This document shows positions 17,174 through 24,912 of a DNA stretch of 64,000 nt, in pieces. The notes under the pieces are model-generated. The model did no database searches, had not been told where the DNA came from, and saw only the letters and a list, made by a program, of their open reading frames with translations. A program made the position numbers and the translations under genes. The stretch comes from Kiritimatiellia bacterium (GTDB lineage Bacteria > Verrucomicrobiota > Kiritimatiellia > RFP12 > UBA1067), in NCBI GenBank assembly GCA_017395505.1, contig JAFPUH010000001.1, positions 1-64,000 of the forward strand. The letters run 5' to 3'. The first letter of the stretch is position 1. Each line of letters opens with the position of its first letter.

Positions 17174-17758
17174 ATGAGCCGCAAGAAATATCCCATACGC
17201 ATACCGCGCTTCGCCGCCGGCATCCGTGCGCAGGAGTCGCGCTTGGGCGCTGGCCGCAGCTGGTGGTCTCGCCGCTGGCGCGAGATAATGGAGCGCATGG
17301 GCCTCGGCGCACGGCTTGGACGCGGCCGCAACTACGCGGCCTCGGGTCAGGTGGTCTCGCTCAAGATCGCTGGTCCTCACATCGAAGCGAGCGTCGTCGG
17401 TACGCGCCCCGACCCGTATTTGATCACGATCGACTTTCGCACTCCGGCCGACGATGCGCGAGAGCGCATTGTCTCTTCTCTCCGCGCCAAGCCAATGATG
17501 GTTGCGCGGCTGTTGGCGGACGATCTGCCCGTCGAGGTCGAAACGCTCTTCAAGGCCGAGGGCTGCGACCTCTTTCCTGGCGGCAGGCTCTCTCCCGGAA
17601 AATACGACATGACGACGAAGTGCAGCTGCCCCGACTACGCCAACCCGTGCAAGCATTCGAGCGCCGTGCTGCTTCTTCTCGGTGAAGAGGTGGCGAGGCG
17701 ACCCGCGTCGCTCCTGGAGCTGCGCGGCATCACACTCGAGGAGCTTTATGAAGATTGA
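17174..17758 (+). CDS. SWIM zinc-finger protein
   Basis: A 194-residue protein. A basic, Trp-rich start (SWWSRRWREIMERM) is followed by GRGRNYAASGQVVSL and a C-terminal SWIM zinc finger, CSCPDYANPCKH near 148-160. This type of SWIM protein is usually encoded with a SNF2 helicase and probably binds nucleic acid with it; here the helicase is at 3.7-6.0 kb on the other strand. It starts eight bases after the carboxynorspermidine synthase stop and is likely cotranscribed with the polyamine genes. Confidence 0.88.
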   Translation: MSRKKYPIRIPRFAAGIRAQESRLGAGRSWWSRRWREIMERMGLGARLGRGRNYAASGQVVSLKIAGPHIEASVVGTRPDPYLITIDFRTPADDARERIVSSLRAKPMMVARLLADDLPVEVETLFKAEGCDLFPGGRLSPGKYDMTTKCSCPDYANPCKHSSAVLLLLGEEVARRPASLLELRGITLEELYED

Positions 17759-17924
17759 GACGCCGATACTGAAGCGCCTCGGGCCGGTGCCTTTCTGGCG
17801 CGGAGAGCGAAAGTGCATCGACAGTCTCGAGGCCGCCTACCGCAGAGCCATCGAATACGCCACCGCCAAGCTTTGCGGCGAGGCGCCTACTTCATCGAAG
17901 GCAGCACGATCCCGCGCAGTATGA
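17748..17924 (+). CDS. Small protein linked to the SWIM gene
   Basis: A 58-residue frame beginning MKIETPILKRLGPVPFW and continuing with a regular helix (SLEAAYRRAIEYATAKL). It overlaps the SWIM gene stop by 11 bases, which suggests coupling. Its last 38 bases overlap the end of the convergent permease gene. The first 45 residues look like real protein; the final dozen are low complexity and may be read-through. Function is unknown. It might be a detached C-terminal piece of a SWIM protein. Confidence 0.5.
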   Translation: MKIETPILKRLGPVPFWRGERKCIDSLEAAYRRAIEYATAKLCGEAPTSSKAARSRAV

Positions 17925-19311
17925 CCTTCTGGCAGAGAAGGAACACCGCCGCAGTCGGAATCGAAACGAGCACGAAACCGGCCATCACGCACCACGGCTG
18001 ATGCGCGAACGTCTGAGACATCTGGTACATCCAGACGGCGAGCGTCCAGTGAGACTCCTTCTGGCAGACGAGGAACGCCCACTCCCACGACGAGTATGCG
18101 TGGATGAACGAGTTCAGCGCGTTGACCGCGAGAATCGGCGTCGTCATCGGCAGCGTGATCTTGAGGAAGACCGTCCATTCGCTCGCGCCGTCGATCGCCG
18201 CCGCCTCGTAGAGTTCGCGCGGCAAGGCGTCGAAGAATCCCTTGAGAATGAAGATCGACATTCCGCTCGCGACGCCCGGCAGCACGAGCGCGGCGAAGGT
18301 GTTGAGGAGCCCAAGGTCGCGAATCAGCAGAAAGCCGGGTATCGCGGTTACCGCCGCAGGAAACGCCATCGTCGCGAGAAGGAAGAGTATGATCTTCTCG
18401 GTGGACTTAAGGCGAAAGCGCGAGAGCGCATACGCCGCGAGCGGGTTCACCGTGAGCGACGCGAGTATCGAGAGAATGACGAGCAGTAAGGTGTTCGCGA
18501 AGGCGCGTCCGCGCAGGAAGAGGTAGTCGCCGACGAGCGAGTAGTTGGCGAACGCGCTCTCCGCGAAGTCGCGCCAGCCGTGCTCGACGAACTGCACCGC
18601 GAGCGCGTTGCGTATCTCGTCCGCACTGTCCTTGAGCGGATACGGCATCGCCCTCGACACGTAGTCGCCGCGCTCGAGCGAAGACTTCGCGTACCACGAC
18701 TTGAACGCGAGGAAGGTGGCGTACTTCTCGTCGCCCGGAACATCTTTGGCCGGATTCATCTTCGACTCCGCCGAGAAGCTGATCTCGAAGAACGACCTGT
18801 GGCGGATGGGCCATGCGGCGTTGAGAGCGTCGATGTCGCCGTAGCGCGACTTTACGAAAGCCGGAACGTCTCTCGCGTCGTAGTCGCAGACGAGCGCATG
18901 CGGATCGGCCTCGGCGAGACGCCCCAGAAAGGCGCGGGCCCGCTTGCGGCGCTCGCTCCACGGCTCGGCGGTGTCGGCTAGCTCGTGGCGCGCGAACGCC
19001 GCAACGCCCTCGTGGTCCTGGGCAACCTGCGACCAGCTCGTCCACGAATCGGGCGCGTCGGGATATACCTCTCGCGGAAACACCCTGAAGCGCATCGCGA
19101 TTGACCGCATGAAGCGGTCGTCGCGGTCGAAGAGCGCGCGGACGAACGGACTGTGCCTCTGGTAGTCGTAGGCGGACGAGAAGCTGGCGGAGATCATCAC
19201 CGCGAAGGGATACACCATCGTCACGGCGCCCAGCGTGAGCAAAGCGTATACCAAGGCGAGGAATATCCTCGCCTTTGCCGTCTTGCGTTCCGATTCCAGT
19301 ATCACAGCCAT
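17887..19311 (-). CDS. MalG-type sugar ABC transporter permease with large periplasmic insert
   Basis: A 474-residue inner-membrane permease. A first membrane segment near 20-40 is followed by about 210 extra hydrophilic residues (roughly 45-255) that ordinary 280-residue MalG proteins lack. The usual five-helix core then follows with the ATPase-coupling loop EAAAIDGASEWTVFLKITLP. It ends ILRGIVLPSMK. The start at 19311 is chosen because a GTATAAT box at 19322-19327 overlaps the alternative ATG at 19323. No partner permease, binding protein or ATPase gene adjoins, so the transporter must be completed elsewhere. The substrate is unknown. Confidence 0.88.
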   Translation of the reverse strand: MAVILESERKTAKARIFLALVYALLTLGAVTMVYPFAVMISASFSSAYDYQRHSPFVRALFDRDDRFMRSIAMRFRVFPREVYPDAPDSWTSWSQVAQDHEGVAAFARHELADTAEPWSERRKRARAFLGRLAEADPHALVCDYDARDVPAFVKSRYGDIDALNAAWPIRHRSFFEISFSAESKMNPAKDVPGDEKYATFLAFKSWYAKSSLERGDYVSRAMPYPLKDSADEIRNALAVQFVEHGWRDFAESAFANYSLVGDYLFLRGRAFANTLLLVILSILASLTVNPLAAYALSRFRLKSTEKIILFLLATMAFPAAVTAIPGFLLIRDLGLLNTFAALVLPGVASGMSIFILKGFFDALPRELYEAAAIDGASEWTVFLKITLPMTTPILAVNALNSFIHAYSSWEWAFLVCQKESHWTLAVWMYQMSQTFAHQPWCVMAGFVLVSIPTAAVFLLCQKVILRGIVLPSMK

Positions 19312-19321
19312 GATGGCGAGC

Positions 19322-19327
19322 ATTATA
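19322..19327 (-). promoter_or_regulatory. Extended -10 box of the permease gene
   Basis: TTTTGGTATAAT on the minus strand, ten bases before ATG 19311. It lies 21 bases from a divergent copy of the same motif. Confidence 0.65.
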
Positions 19328-19348
19328 CCAAAATTGAGGATTATTTGG

Positions 19349-19354
19349 TATAAT
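19349..19354 (+). promoter_or_regulatory. Extended -10 box, leaderless GTG start of the SDR gene
   Basis: TTTGGTATAAT, six bases (AGTGGC), then GTG at 19361. The box overrules longer start choices upstream. Confidence 0.7.
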
Positions 19355-19360
19355 AGTGGC

Positions 19361-19921
19361 GTGCGGATTCTAATAGCAGGAAGCAGCGGCGGAATCGGCA
19401 GTGCGGTTGCACAGGCGGCTCGCACGGCCGGATATGATGTCATGGACTGGAACCGCGCAGATTTCGAGAGTGGGGCGGAACTTCCCGATGGACCATACGA
19501 CGCCTTCGTTTTCGCGACTGGAATGTGCTGCGTAAAGCCTGTGACTCAGCTTTCCGACGAGGACTTCCTCGGGGCCGTGCGCGTGAACTGCCTGCTGTTC
19601 GTGCGTCTCGTGCGCGAGATCGTTAAGCGCGGCCTGAACTCCGCAGACGGCATGAAAGTAGTTGCGGTCTCGAGCGTTTCCGCGAACGAGGGCTGGCCGG
19701 GCGGCGTCGCCTACTGCGCGTCGAAGGGTGCTCTTTCTGCTGCGTGCCGCGCGCTCGATACGGAGCTTTCGTGGCGCGGCGTTTCCGTCCGTGCGATAGA
19801 GCCGCGGTACGTGAAGACGAGAATGTTCGACGGCTGCGCGGGGCGCATGGGCGTTCCTGCGAGCGAGGCGAGGGATCCGCGCGAACTGGCGGACGAGATT
19901 TTGAAAGGACTGACAAGATGA
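19361..19921 (+). CDS. Short-chain dehydrogenase/reductase
   Basis: A 186-residue minimal SDR. The cofactor loop GSSGGIG is at 7-13, the active-site serine lies in VSSVSA, and Tyr/Lys in AYCASKGAL. The GTG start is fixed by the -10 box six bases upstream and by the protein beginning directly with the first beta strand (MRILIAG). Its stop overlaps the purE start by ATGA, so both probably share one leaderless transcript. The substrate cannot be inferred. Confidence 0.88.
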   Translation: MRILIAGSSGGIGSAVAQAARTAGYDVMDWNRADFESGAELPDGPYDAFVFATGMCCVKPVTQLSDEDFLGAVRVNCLLFVRLVREIVKRGLNSADGMKVVAVSSVSANEGWPGGVAYCASKGALSAACRALDTELSWRGVSVRAIEPRYVKTRMFDGCAGRMGVPASEARDPRELADEILKGLTR

Positions 19922-20415
19922 GCGAAGCACTGGTCGGCATTGTTATGGGCAGCGATTCGGACTGGCCCCTGGTAAAGAAGGCGTGCGAGACGCTGGACAA
20001 GTTCGGCGTCGCCTACGAGACGCGCGTCATATCGGCGCACCGCACGCCCGAGGTCGCGATAGAGTATTCGAAGAGCGCGGAGTCGCGCGGGCTCAAGGTT
20101 GTGATTGCGGCGGCTGGCGGCGCGGCGCATCTCGCGGGCGTGCTGGCGGCGGGAACCGTTCTGCCGGTTATCGGCATTCCGGTCGCGGGTGGTGCGCTTA
20201 ACGGACTTGATGCGCTCTACGCCACGGTGCAGATGCCGGGCGGGGTGCCGGTCGCGACTGTCGCTTGCGGCAGTGCGGGTCCGGTGAATGCGGCCCTCCT
20301 GGCGGTGCAGATCCTCGGCACGGCCGATGCCGCGCTGCGCGAGAAGTTTCGTGAACACAAGGAGGAGCTGAAGCGAAAGGTCGCTGCGGCGAACGACAGG
20401 ATACATGCGTCTTGA
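19918..20415 (+). CDS. purE: N5-carboxyaminoimidazole ribonucleotide mutase
   Basis: Purine pathway step turning N5-CAIR into CAIR. It has 165 residues. MGSDSDWPL near 10 and SAHRTPE near 40 are the class I PurE signatures, followed by AAGGAAHLAGVLA and a GGALNGLDALYA stretch. The start at 19918 (MSEALVGIV) overlaps the SDR stop. purK is not next to it. An 11-base overlap leads into the HD gene. Confidence 0.96.
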   Translation: MSEALVGIVMGSDSDWPLVKKACETLDKFGVAYETRVISAHRTPEVAIEYSKSAESRGLKVVIAAAGGAAHLAGVLAAGTVLPVIGIPVAGGALNGLDALYATVQMPGGVPVATVACGSAGPVNAALLAVQILGTADAALREKFREHKEELKRKVAAANDRIHAS

Positions 20416-21184
20416 CGAACTGAGAAGGCTTTACGACGAATACGTCGACACGTACCGCGAAGAAGGCGGTGCGCTGCCGTCGATGATGCAGCTTAAGCGC
20501 GCGCATACCGGTTTCGTCGTTAAGAACGCGACGCTGATAGCGGACGGCGAGGGATTCGACGACCTCACGCGAGAGGTCGCGCTCTCCGCCGCGCTGCTGC
20601 ACGATACGGGACGCTACGAGCAGCTCAAGCGCTTCAATACGTTCAAGGATTCCGATTCCGTCGACCACGCCGTATTCTCGCACGACATCGTCAAGGAGAA
20701 GGGCTGGCTCGCGAAGGCCGGATCGCCTAGGCCGGATGCGATACTCGCGGCAGTGCTGTACCACAACAGGCGCGATCTGCCGGACGGGCTCGACACGGTG
20801 ACCCTTGCTGCCTCGCACACCGTGCGCGACGCCGACAAGCTCGACATCTTCCGCGTACTGCAGCACGAGATCGCGAACACCGACTGGCGCAAGGACTCGC
20901 GCGCGTTCTGGAACCTTTCGACGAGGCTGCCGCCGAACCCGGTCGTCGTGGAGTGCATAGAGAACAGGCTGCCCGTCGACTACCAGAACATAAAGTCGCT
21001 TTCTGACTTCGTCATGATACAGGTCGGGTGGATGGTCTCTGGCCTGCACTATGCGACAACGCGCCGCCTTTGCGCGGAGCGCGGACACCTCGAGTACAGG
21101 CGGAGGTTTCTGCACGAGCTGACGGACGATCCGTCCATCGACCGCGTGTGCGACCTAGCGGCCAAGGAGCTTTCAAAGATATAG
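20405..21184 (+). CDS. HD-domain phosphohydrolase
   Basis: A 259-residue cytoplasmic metal hydrolase. A histidine in KRAHTGFVV near 36, the HD pair in ALLHDTGRY near 66, HAVFSHDIV near 94 and a later aspartate in VRDADKLDI make up the HD set. Substrates of such proteins are usually nucleotides, but nothing narrows it here. It overlaps purE by 11 bases and precedes a PAP2-like membrane protein gene, within one run of genes. Confidence 0.85.
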   Translation: MRLDELRRLYDEYVDTYREEGGALPSMMQLKRAHTGFVVKNATLIADGEGFDDLTREVALSAALLHDTGRYEQLKRFNTFKDSDSVDHAVFSHDIVKEKGWLAKAGSPRPDAILAAVLYHNRRDLPDGLDTVTLAASHTVRDADKLDIFRVLQHEIANTDWRKDSRAFWNLSTRLPPNPVVVECIENRLPVDYQNIKSLSDFVMIQVGWMVSGLHYATTRRLCAERGHLEYRRRFLHELTDDPSIDRVCDLAAKELSKI

Positions 21185-21198
21185 GAAGGATAGTGCAA

Positions 21199-21675
21199 AT
21201 GTTTTTTGCTACGATACAGCATTGGGATTTCTGGCAGATATTCACCTGCAAATGGTTCTGCTGCGGACTCGGCGGATGGATCGTCGCGTCGATCATAAAG
21301 ATGATTATCGCCGCGTGGAAGACCCACGAGTTCGATTTCGTCTATCTCGTGTCGACAGGCGGCATGCCGTCCAGCCACTCCGCGACAGTCGCGGCGCTCG
21401 CCTTCAGCATTGGCTACACGGAGGGCTTTGGAACTCCGCTCGCGACGCTTGCCGTGGCGTTCGCCGTGATAACGATGTTCGATGCTGCGACCGTGCGCCG
21501 CGCGGCGGGCGAGCATGCGAAGGTCTTGAACGCGATCGTCCGCGACATCAAGGAGCTGAAGTTCAAGCCGCGCAAACGCTTCAAGGAGCTGTTGGGCCAC
21601 TCGAGACGCGAGGTGTTCTGGGGCATGATAACAGGCATACTGTGGGCCACGCTCATCTGCCATTTCTGGAAGTGA
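21199..21675 (+). CDS. Divergent PAP2-family membrane protein
   Basis: A 158-residue protein of the YuiD type. Hydrophobic segments surround GGMPSSHSATVAALA (near 55-70), the divergent phosphatase motif, followed by ITMFDAATVRRAAGEHA and another membrane helix at the C-terminus (WGMITGILWATLI). GGAAGGA lies before ATG 21199. It probably acts on a lipid phosphate, which would fit the following envelope genes, but many members have no proven activity. Confidence 0.85.
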   Translation: MFFATIQHWDFWQIFTCKWFCCGLGGWIVASIIKMIIAAWKTHEFDFVYLVSTGGMPSSHSATVAALAFSIGYTEGFGTPLATLAVAFAVITMFDAATVRRAAGEHAKVLNAIVRDIKELKFKPRKRFKELLGHSRREVFWGMITGILWATLICHFWK

Positions 21676-21685
21676 GGTGGCGCGA

Positions 21686-22804
21686 ATGAAGATACTGCAG
21701 ATACTCCCCGCGCTGGGGCAGGGCGGAGTTGAACGCGGAACGATCGAAATCGCTGCGGCGCTCGCCAAAGCCGGAATCGAGAATGCGGTCGTCTCGAGCG
21801 GAGGCCCGATGGTCGCGCAGCTCGAGAAGCTCGGCGTCAGGCACTACACGCTTCAGGTGCAGTCGAAGAATCCGTTAACCGTGTGGATGAACGGGGGCCG
21901 CCTCGCGAAGATCGTCCGTGAGGGCGGCTACACGCTGATGCATGTCAGAAGCCGTGCGCCGGCCTGGAGCGTTCTCAGGGCTTCGCGCCTGACGGGAGTT
22001 CCGTATCTCGCGACTTACCACGGTCTTTACGGAACCAAACCTGCGTGGCTCAAGAAGCCCTACAACCGCGTGATGCTCAAGGGCGTCAGGGTCGTCGCCG
22101 TCTCCGATTGCGTGCGCCAGCACATCCTCGACAACTACGGGCTCGATCCTGATAGGATCGTCCGCATATACCGCGGCGCCGACATATCGGTATTCAACGG
22201 CGAGGCGCCTCATGCCGCCGAGCTGCGCAAGTCGCTCGGCTTTCCGGAGGGGCTGCCGGTCGTCACGCTGCCTGGGCGCCTCACGTATCTAAAGGGACAG
22301 AAGGATCTGATCGCCGCAGCAGGAATGATGAAGACTCGTCCGCTAGGGTTGCTCTTCGTAGGCAGCGACCAGGGGCGAACCGACTATTCGGCGGAGCTTC
22401 GCGAGATGGCGTCTAAGCTACCGAGCGACGTGAAGGTCGTGTTCCTCGAGCATTCGAGCGACATGCCTTCCATCTACGGAATGAGCGACGTAGTCGTCAG
22501 CGCGACGAGCGTCAAGCCTGAGTCGTTCGGGCGGACGATTCCAGAGGCGCAGGCGATGGGCCGGCTCGTCGTCGGCACGGCGCATGGCGGCGCCTGCGAG
22601 ACGATCATGGACGGCAAGACCGGCTTTCTCGTGCCGCCGGCCGATCCGCCGTCGCTCGCCAAGAAGCTCGACGAGGTGCTCGCGATGACTCCCGAGGCGA
22701 AGCGCGAAATGTGCGAGCGCGCGAAGGCCAGGGCTCGCGAGGAGTTCTCGACCGAGAAGATGTGCGAGCGGACCATCGAGCTGTACCGCGAACTTTCGCT
22801 GTAA
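21686..22804 (+). CDS. Glycosyltransferase family 4
   Basis: A 372-residue GT-B enzyme, probably for the LPS core. The N-lobe has GGVERGTIEIAAAL and the C-lobe has LPGRLTYLKGQKDLI and the EX7E element in KPESFGRTIPEAQAMG. The ATG at 21686 is six bases after GAGGTGG. It starts a block of sugar and lipid A genes (three transferases, msbA, an acyltransferase). Donor and acceptor are not known. Confidence 0.92.
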   Translation: MKILQILPALGQGGVERGTIEIAAALAKAGIENAVVSSGGPMVAQLEKLGVRHYTLQVQSKNPLTVWMNGGRLAKIVREGGYTLMHVRSRAPAWSVLRASRLTGVPYLATYHGLYGTKPAWLKKPYNRVMLKGVRVVAVSDCVRQHILDNYGLDPDRIVRIYRGADISVFNGEAPHAAELRKSLGFPEGLPVVTLPGRLTYLKGQKDLIAAAGMMKTRPLGLLFVGSDQGRTDYSAELREMASKLPSDVKVVFLEHSSDMPSIYGMSDVVVSATSVKPESFGRTIPEAQAMGRLVVGTAHGGACETIMDGKTGFLVPPADPPSLAKKLDEVLAMTPEAKREMCERAKARAREEFSTEKMCERTIELYRELSL

Positions 22805-22822
22805 AGGAACGGAGGTGTGGTG

Positions 22823-23860
22823 ATGGATTTTGAACGGCTTCGCATTCTTCTTGTGGACAACCTGATGATCAGGCGCTACGGCAACCTCAGGATGGGGCCG
22901 GGGCGCAAGTTGATGTGCGGCGCGATACGCAACAACTGGCGGCTCTGCGAATATTCCGACCGCGACATGGCGAGGCTTCTCGCACCGCTCGGCATAAGAT
23001 CCATCGGCGGGGTGATCGCGAACAAGAAGCTGGTCAAGTGCGCGAAGAACTTCCGTCCTGACGTCGTGCTTCTCGGACACTGCGACTACATAACGAACGA
23101 GACGCTGTTCGAGATACGCCGGCTGCTGCCTGATGTCAGGATCGCCCACTTCAACGTCGATCCCATCTGGCAGGAGAACACGCGCAAGCAGATTGCGGAC
23201 AGGATGGAGAGTTGCGACGGAGTCTTCATAACTACGGCCGGCAAGGAGCTGAAGACGTGGTGCACGGGCAGGAACTTCATGGCCTACATGCCGAATCCGA
23301 GCGATCCCTCGATGGAGCATGGCGACAACTCGAAGATCTATGAGTTCGAGCGCGACCTCTTCTATGCGGCGAATCCGAGAGAGGGCGATCCGCGGCTCGA
23401 CTTCCTCAAGGCGCTCAGGCCGAAGATTGACGGCAAGCTCAGAACCGATTTCTTCGGCATCGACAAGCCGTCGATCTGGGGCGCGAACTATGAGGATGTT
23501 CTCGCGAGCTCGAAGATGTCGCTCAACCTCAACCGCAAAGAGGGCGACAAGTGGTATTCGTCTGACAGAATCGCGCATCTGATGGGATATGGCATACTGA
23601 CGTTTCAGAGTTCGCGCAACGAGATGCAGCGATTCTTCTCCGGCGACGAGACGGTCTATTTCGACGAGCCTGGCGATCTCGCGGAGAAGATACTCTGGTA
23701 TCAGGCGCACGACGATGCCCGCGCGAAGGTGGCTGGCGCGGGGCGCGCGAAGTACCATTCGATATTCAGCGGCGAGCGTGTGCTGCGCTTCATGGTCGAA
23801 ACACTTTACGGTGAAAACTATTCACAGCCCTACGAATGGGCGGAGGAGGTATACAGATGA
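22823..23860 (+). CDS. Glycosyltransferase, CgeB-like
   Basis: A 345-residue protein with RPDVVLLGHC and IAHFNVDPIW in the N-lobe. SLNLNRKEGDKWYSSDRIAH in the C-lobe resembles CgeB-type glycosyltransferases, where a spore or envelope saccharide is made. GGAGG lies seven bases before ATG 22823. Its stop overlaps the next gene by ATGA. A role in LPS core or O-chain is inferred from neighbours only. Confidence 0.78.
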   Translation: MDFERLRILLVDNLMIRRYGNLRMGPGRKLMCGAIRNNWRLCEYSDRDMARLLAPLGIRSIGGVIANKKLVKCAKNFRPDVVLLGHCDYITNETLFEIRRLLPDVRIAHFNVDPIWQENTRKQIADRMESCDGVFITTAGKELKTWCTGRNFMAYMPNPSDPSMEHGDNSKIYEFERDLFYAANPREGDPRLDFLKALRPKIDGKLRTDFFGIDKPSIWGANYEDVLASSKMSLNLNRKEGDKWYSSDRIAHLMGYGILTFQSSRNEMQRFFSGDETVYFDEPGDLAEKILWYQAHDDARAKVAGAGRAKYHSIFSGERVLRFMVETLYGENYSQPYEWAEEVYR

Positions 23861-24912
23861 AGAGAGTCTTGTTCTGGGGCAGGTTCGATCCGGAATACTC
23901 CCGCAACAGGGTTTACATCTCGCTCTTCAAGGAGCTTGGCTGGGAGGTCGAGATATTCCAGGTCAAAGTGTGGCCTAGGTTCGGCGACATCGAAGCGCTC
24001 TTCCGCGGGCCTAAGCAGAAGCCAGACCTCGTGTGGGTGCCGGTGTGCCGCCAGCGCGACATTCTCGCTGCGTGCCGTTGGGCGCACAGGAGAGGGATAA
24101 AGGTTCTCTTCGATCCGATGATCTCCGCTTGGGACAAGAAGGTGCTCGAGCAGAAGAAGTGGAAGGCAGGGGAGCCGCGCGCGAAGCGCCTTTTGAAGCT
24201 CGAGAAGAAGATGATGAACGCGCCCGACTTCGTGACGTGGGATACGAGCTGCCATGTCGACTTCTGCGCCGAGACCCTCGACGTGCCGCGCGAAAAGATG
24301 CGGGCGCTCTTTACGGGAACGGACGAGAAGGTGTTCAAGCCGACGGACGTACTGCCGCCTAGCGACGGCACCTTCCGTGTGCTGTATCACGGCGCGTATC
24401 TGCCGCTGCACGGCACCGAGACGATCGTCGAGGCCGCTCGCATGACGCAGGATCTGCCGATACAGTGGGACTTCCTGGGCTGGGGCGCCTACAAGGCGTC
24501 GACAGAGGCGAAGGCGGCAGGACTCAAGAATGTGAGGTTTCTCGACAAGGTGCCTTATGTCAAGGTTCCGGAGGTCATAGCATCCCACGACATCGTGCTC
24601 GGCGTGTTCGGCACGACTGCCAAGGCCGCGCGGGTGATCGGCAACAAGGTCTACGAGTGCATGGCGTGCTGCAGACCGACTATCAACGAGTTCTGCACGG
24701 GCTATCCTCCCGAAGCGAAAGACTGCAAGGCGATAAAGTTCATACCGCCGGGCGATGCCGCAGCGCTTGTCAAGGCAGTCGAGGAATACCGCGCCGACTG
24801 GTCCAACCGCGATATGTATTTCAAGGAGGCTCGCGACTTCTTCGAGCGGCACCTTTCGATGGCCGTCATAAAGAAGCAGCTTGAAGACATCCTCAAGGAG
24901 GTGCTTGGATGA
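23857..24912 (+). CDS. Glycosyltransferase family 4-like
   Basis: A 351-residue GT-B-like enzyme: WGRFDPEYSRNR at the N-terminus, LYHGAYLPLHGTETIVEAA in the donor lobe, and GNKVYECMACCRPTI as the C-terminal signature. It overlaps the gene before and after by ATGA, so the three are translationally coupled with msbA. It is likely to act on a lipid-linked sugar before export. Confidence 0.85.
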   Translation: MKRVLFWGRFDPEYSRNRVYISLFKELGWEVEIFQVKVWPRFGDIEALFRGPKQKPDLVWVPVCRQRDILAACRWAHRRGIKVLFDPMISAWDKKVLEQKKWKAGEPRAKRLLKLEKKMMNAPDFVTWDTSCHVDFCAETLDVPREKMRALFTGTDEKVFKPTDVLPPSDGTFRVLYHGAYLPLHGTETIVEAARMTQDLPIQWDFLGWGAYKASTEAKAAGLKNVRFLDKVPYVKVPEVIASHDIVLGVFGTTAKAARVIGNKVYECMACCRPTINEFCTGYPPEAKDCKAIKFIPPGDAAALVKAVEEYRADWSNRDMYFKEARDFFERHLSMAVIKKQLEDILKEVLG

